A DNA stretch of 64,000 nt from Elizabethkingia miricola (GCF_001675285.1 NZ_LSGQ01000033.1:1-64000); one strand, 5' to 3'; counted from the stretch's first letter, positions 45,368-55,198 are shown. The notes: generated by a model from the sequence alone, not told the origin. Numbers and translations: made by a program.

Positions 45368-45369
45368 TT
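44251..45369. repeat. 1.1-kb direct repeat, copy 2
   Basis: Partner of 42491-43609, at the 5' two-thirds of the second fimbrillin-like gene. Recombination between the copies would delete one gene and fuse the remaining parts in frame. Confidence 0.9.
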
Positions 45370-45853
45370 GCTTGTGTTTCTATTAGTATTTAAAACTTTA
45401 TTTCATAGAGATTTTATTTTAAAACATTTACATACAGAGCATTATTATACAGTATACAGCACATACGTTAGTCAACAACATCACAAAAAACCGGTAGCAT
45501 TTATCACGCAGGTATCCCACTATTAAAATAATAGCAGAAATAACACTTGCTAAAGCAGTGTTTATTCTTATTCCGTAATTATACGGATTGCTCCATAGAT
45601 AAAAGGAGCTTACTCTTTCGGGAAAGTATTGTCAGGTGAAAAGTTCATTTGTTTCATCATTTGTTTGTTTGTGTTTTTGTAAAATCACCATTTTCCGGAA
45701 ATATCCGGCAGGATCATTATGGTGACAAAAATAAAAAATAAAATCAGGAAAACAATGAATATAAGACAATTAACTTTAATTTTAAATTCTGTTAGCATAA
45801 TGCAGTAATTATGTATATAAGAAAACACTATCTAAATGATATAATATTCATAC
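45370..45853. other. Region upstream of the fimbrillin-like pair, with gene-start remnant
   Basis: No real gene is seen. At 45652-45670 the complement reads ACAAACAAATGATGA, as before copy 1, and opens a 16-codon leftward ORF (45610-45660) that ends at once. This looks like a remnant of a third start. CCGTAATTATACGG at about 45573-45586 is a small palindrome. Confidence 0.35.
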
Positions 45854-45891
45854 AAAGAGCCTCGATACAACTTATTGTATCGAGGCTCTTT
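45854..45891. terminator. Strong terminator of the GH3/GH29 operon
   Basis: Perfect 17-bp stem: arms AAAGAGCCTCGATACAA and TTGTATCGAGGCTCTTT around CTTA. It lies 31 bases after the leftward GH3 stop codon. Confidence 0.95.
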
Positions 45892-45921
45892 TTCAATTAT
45901 TCGGAACTATATTTTAGTTTG

Positions 45922-48588
45922 CTATTCTATTTCAATATTTTGTTTTAAAGGCAGATTCTTCGACGAATTTCCGATCATGATTCTGTAGACTCCCTTTTCT
46001 ACTTTCCAGTTCATTTTTTCATCCAAAAATTTAAGTTCTTTTACCGGAACTTCTATTGTAATCTTTTTCGATTCTCCTGGTTTCAGATATACCTTCTGAA
46101 AACCTTTTAGCTCAATGATTGGTCTCGATACTGTTGCCAATAAATCTTTAACATATAGTTGAACAACTTCACTTCCTGCTTTGTCACCTGTGTTTTTCAC
46201 ATATACCTGAGCTTTTATTATATCATTTTCGGAATATTTATCCTTATTCAGTTGTAAATCTGAGATCTCAAAAGAAGTATAGCTTAATCCATAACCAAAA
46301 GGGTATAAAGGTTCACCACTTAAATCATGATAGTCATTACCCCTACCTGTAGGATGATGATTATAGCTTAACGGAAGCTGTCCCTCTTCAACTGGAAATG
46401 TAATGGGGAGTTTCCCGGAAGGATTTTCCGCTCCAAACAAAACTTTGGCTACGGCATTTCCACCTTCTTCTCCCGGATACCAGATATCCATAATTGCTCC
46501 AACTTTGTCCTTCCAGCTTGTTGTTTTTATAGCAGATCCTCCGATCAAGACAACACTTACAGGTTTATTTAGTTTTGCTGCTTCATGAATAAATGCCTCC
46601 TGATTCCCCGGAAGGCTCAAAGAAGATCTATCCTGAAATTCCCCCTCATGAATTCCGGCAGTTACAATAATATAATCTGAGCTTCGGGCTAATTTTAACG
46701 CTTCATTAAAATCTTGCTCATAATTATTCAGTCCATAATTCCAGATTAATTCAATATTGGCTTCACCTCTGTTTTCATGAAATTCTATTACAATATCATA
46801 TTTCTGCCCTTGTACAAAATCTACATCTGTTGTTTGGGCTGAATAACTTAGCTTTTCCCATTTGTCAACAACCAATTTTCCATTTAAATATAATCTGAAT
46901 CCATCATTTCCCTGTAATCCCAATTTATATTTTCCGGAAGTTGGAGCCTCTAACTTTCCTTCCCATTTTATACTGTAATTATCCGGTTGCAATTTTTCCG
47001 GGTCCGGAGAATATAATGTCCACTTGAATCCTATCTGTTCATCTTGTTTTTCAATAACAGATTTCCCGGTTAAATTACTATTCGGAAAATATAGACCTTT
47101 TAATCCCTTCTCTCCATTAAAAGACAAATATTGAGAGGGTACCCTATTGAATGTTTTCAGATCCCAGTCAATCCCTTTTGTATAGGATATTTCAACACCT
47201 TTACCTTTAACAAAATCTTTAATCCCATCCAAAATACTAACTTTTTTATTACCCGGACCCGAGTAGCCACCTAATCTGGCGTCTGCAGCATCTGTTCCTA
47301 CAACCAGAATCTTTTTATAGTGCTCTGTAACAGGAAGTGTGTTATTTCTATTCTGAAGTAAAACAAATGACTCTACAGCAGCTTTTTCTGCTAATGGTTT
47401 ATGATTGATTTTCCGGAGCTCCAAAATCTCTTTTTCAGAAGTATAAGGTTTTTCAAAAAGCCCAAGCTCAAATTTTGCTCTTAGAACCCTTGACACCGCA
47501 TCATCAATTCTCTCTTTGGAAATTCTTCCATCCAAAAAAGGCGGGATAAATAATTTGTAATGTTTATACTCTGTTTGGAAAATCACATCCAATCCTGCAT
47601 TAATTGCCTGTGCAGATGCATCACTGTAGTCTTTTGCAGTAAAATGCAAAACATTTGCCCCTCCGACAGCACTTGCATCGCTAATTACAAAACCTTTGAA
47701 ATTCCACTCTTTTTTCAATTTGTCTGTTAATAACCAATGGTTAGATGTAGAAGGTCTTCCGTCTAATAAATTATAGGAAGTCATTACAGATCTACTCTTC
47801 CCATCAGTAAAAGCTTTATAAAAAGGAATTAAATGCGTTTCTTCTAAATATCGTTTACTCCAATGAATGGGATAGGAATCCCTTCCGCCTTCGCCAACAT
47901 TGGCTAAAAAATGTTTTGGGGTGGTAATAATTCCCTGGTTTTCAAATGAACTTACAAAACTGACTCCCATTACAGAAGTTAAAAACGGATCTTCTCCATA
48001 GGTTTCTTCTGTTCTTCCCCATCTGACATCACTTGCCAAGTTCACCACCGGAGTCAAAATCTGACGGATTCCTCTAAGTTTAGATTCTCTGGCAATTGCA
48101 GATGAAACTTCCTTCATCAAATCGGGATTAAAAGTAGCAGATAATCCTATTGATTGAGAAAAAGCGGTTGCTCCTTCCCGCATTAATCCATGCAGCGCTT
48201 CATCAAAAGGGATTATTGGAATCCCTAATCTTGATTCTTCAACAAAATATTTTTGAATCGCGTTAATTTTTCTGGCCAATTTTTCAGCATCTTCTTTTGC
48301 ATTATATTTTAGCATCTGCCCGGCTACAGCACCATCCTGACTTCCGGCACTGACCTGTAAACCGAAAATACCATGATGATATTGATTCTTAGGAACATTG
48401 TCCAAGTCGCCTGGAATCATAAAACATTGCCAGAATTTTTCCTCAGAAGTCATTCTTTTCAACAAATCCTGAACCCTTATCTCAATAGGTTGTTTTGGAT
48501 CTTTATAGAGAGCAGATTGTGCATTTGCCAACGAAAATAATAAACAAACAGGAACTAATAGAATTATTTTAAAATGACAAAACTTCAT
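45922..48588 (-). CDS. GH3 beta-glycosidase with PA14 domain
   Basis: Exported exo-acting glycosidase (beta-glucosidase, beta-xylosidase or N-acetylglucosaminidase-like) of 888 residues. The signal peptide (1-23) ends ANAQ. The GH3 TIM-barrel carries the nucleophile Asp304 in GFVISDASA. A second alpha/beta domain follows from about residue 395 and is interrupted at about residues 485-630 by a PA14 domain (KLGLQGNDGFRLYLNGKLV). The protein ends in a fibronectin-III-like domain with LYPFGYGLSYTSFE. It is translationally coupled with the upstream GH29 fucosidase (1-base overlap), pointing to joint breakdown of a fucosylated glycan. Confidence 0.95.
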   Translation of the reverse strand: MKFCHFKIILLVPVCLLFSLANAQSALYKDPKQPIEIRVQDLLKRMTSEEKFWQCFMIPGDLDNVPKNQYHHGIFGLQVSAGSQDGAVAGQMLKYNAKEDAEKLARKINAIQKYFVEESRLGIPIIPFDEALHGLMREGATAFSQSIGLSATFNPDLMKEVSSAIARESKLRGIRQILTPVVNLASDVRWGRTEETYGEDPFLTSVMGVSFVSSFENQGIITTPKHFLANVGEGGRDSYPIHWSKRYLEETHLIPFYKAFTDGKSRSVMTSYNLLDGRPSTSNHWLLTDKLKKEWNFKGFVISDASAVGGANVLHFTAKDYSDASAQAINAGLDVIFQTEYKHYKLFIPPFLDGRISKERIDDAVSRVLRAKFELGLFEKPYTSEKEILELRKINHKPLAEKAAVESFVLLQNRNNTLPVTEHYKKILVVGTDAADARLGGYSGPGNKKVSILDGIKDFVKGKGVEISYTKGIDWDLKTFNRVPSQYLSFNGEKGLKGLYFPNSNLTGKSVIEKQDEQIGFKWTLYSPDPEKLQPDNYSIKWEGKLEAPTSGKYKLGLQGNDGFRLYLNGKLVVDKWEKLSYSAQTTDVDFVQGQKYDIVIEFHENRGEANIELIWNYGLNNYEQDFNEALKLARSSDYIIVTAGIHEGEFQDRSSLSLPGNQEAFIHEAAKLNKPVSVVLIGGSAIKTTSWKDKVGAIMDIWYPGEEGGNAVAKVLFGAENPSGKLPITFPVEEGQLPLSYNHHPTGRGNDYHDLSGEPLYPFGYGLSYTSFEISDLQLNKDKYSENDIIKAQVYVKNTGDKAGSEVVQLYVKDLLATVSRPIIELKGFQKVYLKPGESKKITIEVPVKELKFLDEKMNWKVEKGVYRIMIGNSSKNLPLKQNIEIE

Positions 48589-50033
48589 TACTGTGTTATT
48601 TGGATTACCGTAGAATACTTTAGCTTGTTATATTTTTCAGGAAGCTGAACCTTAATTTTATTTCCCTGTTTCTTCCATGAAATTTTAGATTCTATACCAA
48701 GAATCTGCAGCTTTTTAGGTTCGAAATTTTCTGGTACTGTAAAGATAAAATCGCGAGGTGCCATATAATTTGAGGCCTCATTTATATGAAATACATTAAC
48801 TGTTTTTCCATCTTTACTCCGGGTATAATAAAAATCATTCTCATGATATGGGGCTATACTTCTTGTTGCATAAACAGCTGTTTTATTAATATTTATCCAT
48901 TCGGAAATTTCTTTCAAGCGTTCATAAACTACAGCATCATAATCACCATTTGGCCCCGGTGCTATATTCATTAAATAGTTCCCGCCTCTGGAAATAATTT
49001 TAATTAAAGTCTCTATAATCTTTTGGGAAGATTTATAGTTATCGTTTGGTACATATGAAAAAGAATTTCCCATTGTAATACAACTTTCCCAAGGAATCGA
49101 AAGATTATGTTCAGGAATAGCCTGTTCAGGGGTTACATAATTTTCCCACATACCGGGAACCGTACGATCTACTATAATGATACCAGGCTGGTTCCTGCGT
49201 GCCATCTCTCCAATTTTATCCATATCAATGTCCTGCTCTACTTTAATTGTTCTTTGCCATTCTACTGTAGGATCAATTGTTTTAAAAGGTCTCACCCATC
49301 CTCCATCCAGCCAGAGGATATCTATTTTACCATAATTTGATGTTATCTCATTAAGCTGATTGAATGTATATTTTTTAAAGTTTGCCCACTTCTCAGGGTA
49401 TTTCTTTGGATCATAATTTACATTTCTGTCTTTTGGCGGAAAATACGACCACCAATAATTATCGGTATGCCAATCTGGTTTTGAAAAATAGGCCCCTATC
49501 TTAAAGCCATCTTTTCTGAATGAATTAAAAATTTCTTTTGTTACATCAGCCTTTGAATTCTTTGAAAAAGGTGTCTTGGAAGAGGTAATTTTATAATCAG
49601 ATTCCTTAGTATCAAACATCGCAAAACCATCATGATGTTTTGTTGTAAAAACTACATATTTCATTCCTGCTTTTTTTGCTGCATCCGCCCATTTCTGTGG
49701 ATTAAACTCTACAGGATTAAATGTTGTCTGAAGATTCTCATAATTTCTCACATACTCGTAGTAAGATTTGCCATGCTCAGACTTTCTTTGCGTCCAGGAT
49801 TCATCTTCCGGACACAAGCTCCAACTTTCCACAATACCCCATTGGCTATAGGTTCCCCAATGCATAAAAAGCCCGAATTTAAGATCTTGCCATTCTTCGA
49901 GATTATTAACGACTAAGGGATCTTTTGGTTTTTCATACCCTGCCGAGACATTATGGGCCTGTGAAAAAAAATTTGTGGAAATAAAAGTTGCTAAGAAGAA
50001 GAAGAAGGTTTTAGTTTTTTGTTTAATTAACAT
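48588..50033 (-). CDS. GH29 alpha-L-fucosidase
   Basis: Exported retaining fucosidase of 481 residues. The signal peptide runs to about residue 25 (FFSQ). GH29 features include KFGLFMHWGTYSQWG near residue 52, YVVFTTKHHDGFAMFDT near residue 126, and the nucleophile Asp243 in DILWLDGGW. A C-terminal beta-sandwich follows from about residue 380. Fucosidase plus GH3 suggests use of host glycans such as mucin or of plant or algal fucosides. Neither a SusC/SusD pair nor a regulator accompanies them, so this is not a complete polysaccharide utilisation locus. Confidence 0.96.
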   Translation of the reverse strand: MLIKQKTKTFFFFLATFISTNFFSQAHNVSAGYEKPKDPLVVNNLEEWQDLKFGLFMHWGTYSQWGIVESWSLCPEDESWTQRKSEHGKSYYEYVRNYENLQTTFNPVEFNPQKWADAAKKAGMKYVVFTTKHHDGFAMFDTKESDYKITSSKTPFSKNSKADVTKEIFNSFRKDGFKIGAYFSKPDWHTDNYWWSYFPPKDRNVNYDPKKYPEKWANFKKYTFNQLNEITSNYGKIDILWLDGGWVRPFKTIDPTVEWQRTIKVEQDIDMDKIGEMARRNQPGIIIVDRTVPGMWENYVTPEQAIPEHNLSIPWESCITMGNSFSYVPNDNYKSSQKIIETLIKIISRGGNYLMNIAPGPNGDYDAVVYERLKEISEWININKTAVYATRSIAPYHENDFYYTRSKDGKTVNVFHINEASNYMAPRDFIFTVPENFEPKKLQILGIESKISWKKQGNKIKVQLPEKYNKLKYSTVIQITQ

Positions 50034-50349
50034 GGAAATAGTTTTATTAGTTTTCAGAATATAGTTTTATATAACCTATAAAACATAATTAATGCATGAA
50101 GATATAAGATTTTCTGATATTTATAATTAATATATCATAAGAATAATTAAACAAATTTCTAATAAAAAACGGATTACTATATAAATAACCCGCCAAACTG
50201 TTAAATAACAAAAATAGTGATAATGGTTAAAAGCTCTACCCAAATAAATTAACAGTTTTGAATAAATTGCCTGTTGAGTTCAAAAGATAGCATACTATAA
50301 TTTAAGTATATTTGGATAGGTTTCAGGATCACGCACAAATACAATTTAT
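50034..50349. promoter_or_regulatory. Divergent promoter region, GH29 and hydrolase genes
   Basis: No ORF in these 316 bases. TATATTTG at 50307-50314 is a TAnnTTTG -7 box 36 bases before the rightward hydrolase start. I see no clear box for the leftward GH29 gene. Confidence 0.5.
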
Positions 50350-51438
50350 ATGAAACACAATATTTTACTGCTGATTCTCTTTACATATTCTTTTATATGT
50401 TTTGGGCAGAACAATCAACAAGCCAATGAGTATACTAAAGCCAGAGAAATTATCAAAGGGCTAGATTCTATTGTTTCTCCAAACGGAATTCAGGAAAGAT
50501 ACAAAGCTGATATCGGCGGTATAAAACAATGGGTATATGTCCGTGGTCAGAATAAAGAAAACCCTGTCATATTATTTGTGCATGGAGGTCCGGCATCTCC
50601 TATTTCTCCTATTATGTGGATGTTTCAAAGACCTATTGAGGAATACTTTACTGTAGTAAATTACGACCAGAGAGCTGCTGGAAAAACTTATAATGCCAAT
50701 GATACGCTTAGTCTGGGAAAAACTATTAATATAAAGCAATATACTGATGATGCCATAAAACTTGCTGAATTTATTATCAAAAAGTATAAGAAGAAAAAAG
50801 TTATTCTTGTGGGACATAGCTGGGGAACTATTGTATCTATGCATGCTGCTCTAAAAAGACCTGATTTGTTCTATGCTTATGTAGGAATAGGCCAGGTAAT
50901 AAACACCCGGGAAAATGAACGCTTAAGCTATAATTATGCTATAGAGCAGGCAACAAAACTAAAGAATGATAAAGCCTTAAAAGAGCTTGCTACAATTGCA
51001 CCTTATCCCGGCGACAAGCCTATTACAAGACAACGAATTATTATTGCCAGAAAATGGCCTCAATATTATGGAGGATTAACTGCTTACAGGAATAATTCTG
51101 TTTACTTTTTCCAGGCTCCCCTATTAGCCCCTGAATATACAGAACAGGATGCAGATGCTATCGGCAAAGGAAGTCTGTTTACCTTAAGCAAAATACTTCC
51201 GGAATTTGTAAATACAGATTTCACTGCTGTTAAAAAATTTCCCATTCCTGTATTTATGTTTATGGGCCGACATGACTACACTACCCCAACCGAACCGACT
51301 TATAAATGGCTGCAGCAAGTAAATGCACCTGTAAAAAAAGGTATCTGGTTCGAGAACTCAGCACATATGATTATGTTGGAAGAGCCCGGAAAGATGCTCG
51401 TTACTCTTCTCAATGATGTAAAACCCGTCTGTAAATAA
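50350..51438 (+). CDS. Exported alpha/beta hydrolase (prolyl-iminopeptidase-like)
   Basis: A 362-residue hydrolase with signal peptide (1-20, ending FGQ). The oxyanion-hole motif HGGP is at residues 78-81 and the nucleophile Ser157 is in GHSWG. MGRHDYTTP and NSAHMI near the C-terminus supply Asp and His. HGGP is typical of prolyl iminopeptidases and related esterases. The substrate is not certain. It is monocistronic with a -7 box and a strong terminator. Confidence 0.9.
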   Translation: MKHNILLLILFTYSFICFGQNNQQANEYTKAREIIKGLDSIVSPNGIQERYKADIGGIKQWVYVRGQNKENPVILFVHGGPASPISPIMWMFQRPIEEYFTVVNYDQRAAGKTYNANDTLSLGKTINIKQYTDDAIKLAEFIIKKYKKKKVILVGHSWGTIVSMHAALKRPDLFYAYVGIGQVINTRENERLSYNYAIEQATKLKNDKALKELATIAPYPGDKPITRQRIIIARKWPQYYGGLTAYRNNSVYFFQAPLLAPEYTEQDADAIGKGSLFTLSKILPEFVNTDFTAVKKFPIPVFMFMGRHDYTTPTEPTYKWLQQVNAPVKKGIWFENSAHMIMLEEPGKMLVTLLNDVKPVCK

Positions 51439-51461
51439 TACTGAACAGTATCTATATCATA

Positions 51462-51498
51462 AAAAGCCTCACAAATTATAGAAATCTGTGAGGCTTTT
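51462..51498. terminator. Bidirectional terminator
   Basis: AAAAGCCTCACA and TGTGAGGCTTTT arms separated by 13 bases, between a rightward hydrolase and the leftward DUF1634 gene. Confidence 0.9.
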
Positions 51499-51518
51499 AA
51501 ATTAAATAGTTTTTACTT

Positions 51519-51920
51519 TTAGCCCTTTACACCGCTGAAAATGCTAAAGAATATAACACCCAACACAATAAGGGTAATGATAATATAGAGCTTGTCTTTT
51601 TCCATGGTAAATCCTACTAACGAGAAAAAGACACGAAATACAGGTGTCGCTACCAAAAATACTACCCCAAGCTGAATCAGCTGAGCCGCCTGCAAATGGA
51701 ATGCTCCTGATACAATTCCGCTTAGTGTTGTATTAGATCCGCTCTCCCCGACAAAATGTCTGTAGTCCGGTAATGCCTCGCCACCGTGATTGATAAGATA
51801 CATAATCCCTCCTGCTAAAACCGTAATAGAAGCTATTGTAACCCCCATCCTCAGGATCTTGCCTACCAGTAACTGTATATCCTGGTCTGCCCAGTAATGT
51901 TCAGAAAAATACTTTTTCAT
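51519..51920 (-). CDS. DUF1634 membrane protein
   Basis: A 133-residue membrane protein with three hydrophobic helices (about 25-48, 78-100, 108-130). LVGKILRMGVTIASITVLAGGIMY starts the protein in the way typical of DUF1634. These genes commonly sit directly after TauE/SafE transporters, as here (1-base overlap), and probably encode an accessory subunit. The role is inferred from that association. Confidence 0.88.
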   Translation of the reverse strand: MKKYFSEHYWADQDIQLLVGKILRMGVTIASITVLAGGIMYLINHGGEALPDYRHFVGESGSNTTLSGIVSGAFHLQAAQLIQLGVVFLVATPVFRVFFSLVGFTMEKDKLYIIITLIVLGVIFFSIFSGVKG

Positions 51921-52753
51921 CAGAATTTGTGATTTATACCGTTTATAATCATCTCTATAGCAACTGCTGTTATGGCTACAGCAAAAATAATTCTTAGTAT
52001 TTTCGGATTTATTTTCGGCAATATCTTTGCTCCCGTTAGAGCTCCCGCCAATACGCCTAGTACCACAGGAAAAGCAATTCCCGGATCCATATATCCCCGT
52101 TGAAGATAAACAACAGCCGAAGCAGCAGCAGTAACGCCAATCATAAAATTACTGGTGGTGGTACTTACTTTAAACGGAATCTTCATGGTACTGTCCATTG
52201 CCAGAACTTTTAAAGATCCTGATCCAATGCCTAAAAGTCCCGACAGCACTCCTGCAAGCGTCATTAGTGAAAACCCGCCAGCCACATTGGTGAGCTGATA
52301 ACTTACCTTCTCGCCGTTAACCGGATAAGTACTGTTCAGCTTAAGCTTTTCAGAGAGCTTACTTCCTTTTATAAGTTTTGCTTCATGTTTCTTTCTTATC
52401 GTCATCGCTGCAGAAAAAATAAGAACCATTCCAAAGATCACTGCAATAGCATTAGTCGGCATATAGATAGCTATAAAAGCTCCGATTACAGCTCCTATTG
52501 TTGTTGCAATCTCCAGAAACATTCCCAAACGGATATTGGTAATTCCTTCTTTTACATAAGCCGAAGCCGCTCCTGACGAGGTTGCAATGGAAGCCAGCAA
52601 TGCTGCACCAATGGCATAACGGATGTCAACATGAAAAACTAATGTAAGCAGCGGAATAATAATCACACCGCCGCCAAGGCCCGTCAAAGAACCCAGAAAC
52701 CCCGCCATATAAGCCCCAACAAGAAGTATAAGGGTAAAAACAAGAATGGTCAT
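51920..52753 (-). CDS. TauE/SafE-family anion transporter
   Basis: Inner-membrane transporter of 277 residues with about eight helices in two repeats. The family signature FLGSLTGLGGGVIIIPLL opens repeat one (near residue 19), and GVLSGLLGIGSGSLKVLAMD opens repeat two (near residue 160). Members carry sulfite, sulfonates or organic anions. It overlaps the GntR-type regulator gene by 4 bases and the DUF1634 gene by 1, forming a three-gene operon. The substrate is unknown. Confidence 0.92.
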   Translation of the reverse strand: MTILVFTLILLVGAYMAGFLGSLTGLGGGVIIIPLLTLVFHVDIRYAIGAALLASIATSSGAASAYVKEGITNIRLGMFLEIATTIGAVIGAFIAIYMPTNAIAVIFGMVLIFSAAMTIRKKHEAKLIKGSKLSEKLKLNSTYPVNGEKVSYQLTNVAGGFSLMTLAGVLSGLLGIGSGSLKVLAMDSTMKIPFKVSTTTSNFMIGVTAAASAVVYLQRGYMDPGIAFPVVLGVLAGALTGAKILPKINPKILRIIFAVAITAVAIEMIINGINHKF

Positions 52754-53406
52754 AATGAAAAGTTGTTATTTAATATATTATCAAGAATTTTAGCTGCCTG
52801 TTTTTCTTTTTTATCTCTGATAGCCAGATATAATTGCTCGTGCAGGTGGTAACTCATGGCAAAAAAGCTGATACCTTTTGGCTCTCTTTCGTGGAAAAAA
52901 TCGGTTATCATCTCGGTGAATCCCTGATAGAGCAGCAGCAATACCTGATGATTTGCGGCCTTGGCTACATTCAGGTGAAATTCAATATCTGCCTGAATAC
53001 AGCTGTCTTTATTCTCTTCCAGAATAGCCTTCTTTTTTTCCTGCAGGCTTTTATCAATAGCCCCCAGTTGTTTTTTTGTTGCTGTTTGACAAGCCCGCTG
53101 AATAAGTTCCCCCTCCACCAGACGTCTTACATCATTTATCTCGTCAAACTTCACTTTCTTCAGAATATCCGAAGGACTTAGCACCTGACTTTTATTCACA
53201 TAGGTTCCCGAGCCTTGTTTTACACTTAAAATTTTGGAGATGGAAAGCTGTTTCACAGCTTCTCTGATTGTGGAACGTCCTACCTGGTAGATCTCCATCA
53301 GTTCTTTTTCTGTCGGAAGCTTCTCCCTTACAGCATATTTTCCTTTTAGAATATCATCCTGTATACGATTTGTAGTGAGATCTGATAAACGTTCTTTTTT
53401 TTCCAT
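52750..53406 (-). CDS. FadR-type GntR transcriptional regulator
   Basis: A 218-residue regulator. The N-terminal winged helix (about 1-72) has KYAVREKLPTEKELMEIYQVGRSTIREAVKQL and KQGSGTYV. The C-terminal FCD helical domain (about 85-215) has DIEFHLNVAKAANHQVLL, with Asp and His metal or effector ligands. It leads the operon with the TauE-type transporter, so it probably senses the transported anion or a metabolite of it. Confidence 0.93.
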   Translation of the reverse strand: MEKKERLSDLTTNRIQDDILKGKYAVREKLPTEKELMEIYQVGRSTIREAVKQLSISKILSVKQGSGTYVNKSQVLSPSDILKKVKFDEINDVRRLVEGELIQRACQTATKKQLGAIDKSLQEKKKAILEENKDSCIQADIEFHLNVAKAANHQVLLLLYQGFTEMITDFFHEREPKGISFFAMSYHLHEQLYLAIRDKKEKQAAKILDNILNNNFSL

Positions 53407-53581
53407 AATTAAAAATCACAGCACAAAGATATGATGTATTAATTAAAACATCAGATGAATTTAAATTGATTATTTAAATAACTACTACCTGATTATATAG
53501 ACAATATCATTTTTGTCCTCTTCCAATGCAGTTTTTAATGCCAAAATTTGATCATAATAGTAGAGGCCGAACATATTAGTA

Positions 53582-53621
53582 AAAACAAAAAAGCCCCGAA
53601 ATACTCAAGTATTTGCAGGGC
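53582..53621 (-). terminator. Terminator after the OsmC-family gene
   Basis: On the leftward transcript GCCC and GGGC, and AAATACT and AGTATTT, form a stem with a small internal loop, followed by a long T-rich tail. Confidence 0.75.
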
Positions 53622-53647
53622 CTGTATAAGAATTTTGTTATAAATTT

Positions 53648-54061
53648 TTAATTCTCTAATGTAGCATTTAGTGTAATCTCGAAGCTGAATGCTCCGCTTA
53701 CCGGGCAGGTTTCTTCAGCGCCTTTGGCAATTTGCAGAAACTGTTCTTCAGATATTCCCGGTACCTTAGCTGTTAAGGTTAATTCCGATTTTGTAATCTT
53801 TCCATTTTCGAGGCTAACCACAGATTTGGTCTCCAATACTTCCGGAGTAAAGCCCGCTTGCGTCAGATCAAGACTTAATTTCATGGTAAAGCAGCCTGCA
53901 TGTGCTGCTGCCAATAACTCCTCAGGATTTGTTCCTACTCCGTCTTCAAAACGGCTGCTGAATGAATATTGGGTATGATCCAATACAGTACTTTGAGTTG
54001 TAATATTCCCTTTACCTTCTTTAATGGTACCGTTCCAAACGGCTGTTGCATGACGTCTCAT
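53648..54061 (-). CDS. OsmC-family peroxiredoxin
   Basis: Thiol peroxidase of the OsmC/Ohr superfamily, 137 residues. NPEELLAAAHAGCFTMKLS carries the peroxidatic cysteine (near residue 54) and EETCPVSGAFS the resolving cysteine (near residue 122). TVLDHTQYSFSSRFEDGVGTNP is the OsmC-type N-terminus. It detoxifies organic peroxides. It is monocistronic, with a terminator on the left. Confidence 0.94.
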   Translation of the reverse strand: MRRHATAVWNGTIKEGKGNITTQSTVLDHTQYSFSSRFEDGVGTNPEELLAAAHAGCFTMKLSLDLTQAGFTPEVLETKSVVSLENGKITKSELTLTAKVPGISEEQFLQIAKGAEETCPVSGAFSFEITLNATLEN

Positions 54062-54160
54062 AAATTTTTATTTATTTGTTTCTGATGTTTACAAAATAAA
54101 GGTAGTCTTATTCTCCGGACATTCAATATTAAAAATTGTATTTCTTATTTTTTGAAGCAT

Positions 54161-55195
54161 CTAGCATAAGTAATATTTTTTCTTTAACCACAGACTTATT
54201 CTTACCAGTAAAATTAGAACCGGAACCTCTACTAAAGGGCCAATTACTCCCACAAATGCTTGTGGCGAATGAATACCAAATACAGCTATTGCTACGGCTA
54301 TCGCCAATTCAAAGTTATTTCCCGTAGCAGTAAAGGCAATTGATACATTTTTATCATATGGAATTTTTAAAAATTTATTGATTAAAAAGCTTACAAAAAA
54401 CATCAGTATAAAATAAGTTACAAGTGGCATAGCTATTTTAATTACATCCATTGGCAATTCCAGTATTTTATCCCCCTTAATACTGAACATTAATATTATT
54501 GTAAACAATAAAGCATACAATGTAAATGGTGATATTACAGGAGTAAATTTTCTGTTATACCACTCTTTACCTTTAATCTTAATAAAAACAAGGCGGCTTA
54601 TAAAACCCGCAAAAAAAGGGATACCTAAATAGATCAGTACACTTACCATAACATCTTTCATAGATACATGGATATTAAAACTTGCAAGACCCAATTTAGA
54701 AGGCAATACATTAATAAATAACCAAACCATGAAACTATACATCAGAACCTGAAAAATACTGTTTAGTGCTATTAAAAGAGCAGCATATTCTCTGTTTCCT
54801 TTAGCAAGATCATTCCATACCATAACCATAGCGATACATCTCGCCAGTCCAATCAGAATAAGTCCAATCATATAATCGGGTTCATTTTTCAAGAATAAAA
54901 CTGCAAGAACAAACATTAATATCGGTCCGATAATCCAGTTAAGTAGTAATGAAATACCTATTACTTTCTTATTTTTGAGAGCTTTGGGCAATAATGAATA
55001 ATCAACTTTTGCCAATGGCGGATACATCATAACAATCAGTCCAATTGCCAAAGGAATATTTGTTGTACCAATACTTAGTTTATTAATTAAATCTGAAACC
55101 TCCGGTATAAAATAACCAATACCTATTCCCAATAACATTGCAAGGAATATCCATAAAGTAAGATAACGGTCTATAAATTTTAGTTTCGGCTCCAT
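54161..55195 (-). CDS. acr3: ACR3-family arsenite efflux transporter
   Basis: Exports arsenite across the inner membrane. The 344 residues form ten helices. The family box FIGLARCIAMVMVWNDLAKG occurs here with the conserved cysteine near residue 118, the position needed for transport. GNNFELAIAVAIA follows near residue 287. It is last in a four-gene leftward ars operon, 3 bases after the phosphatase-type reductase. The gene could also be called arsB by convention, but the family is ACR3. Confidence 0.95.
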   Translation of the reverse strand: MEPKLKFIDRYLTLWIFLAMLLGIGIGYFIPEVSDLINKLSIGTTNIPLAIGLIVMMYPPLAKVDYSLLPKALKNKKVIGISLLLNWIIGPILMFVLAVLFLKNEPDYMIGLILIGLARCIAMVMVWNDLAKGNREYAALLIALNSIFQVLMYSFMVWLFINVLPSKLGLASFNIHVSMKDVMVSVLIYLGIPFFAGFISRLVFIKIKGKEWYNRKFTPVISPFTLYALLFTIILMFSIKGDKILELPMDVIKIAMPLVTYFILMFFVSFLINKFLKIPYDKNVSIAFTATGNNFELAIAVAIAVFGIHSPQAFVGVIGPLVEVPVLILLVRISLWLKKKYYLC

Positions 55196-55198
55196 AGA

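Noticed and set aside
41955-45369. The tandem repeat as an insertion sequence or other mobile element
   Set aside because: No transposase, terminal inverted repeats or target duplication; the repeat is exactly the shared gene body.
45922-50033. GH3/GH29 pair as a full polysaccharide utilisation locus
   Set aside because: No SusC/SusD pair or hybrid sensor lies within reach, so only an enzyme operon is claimed.
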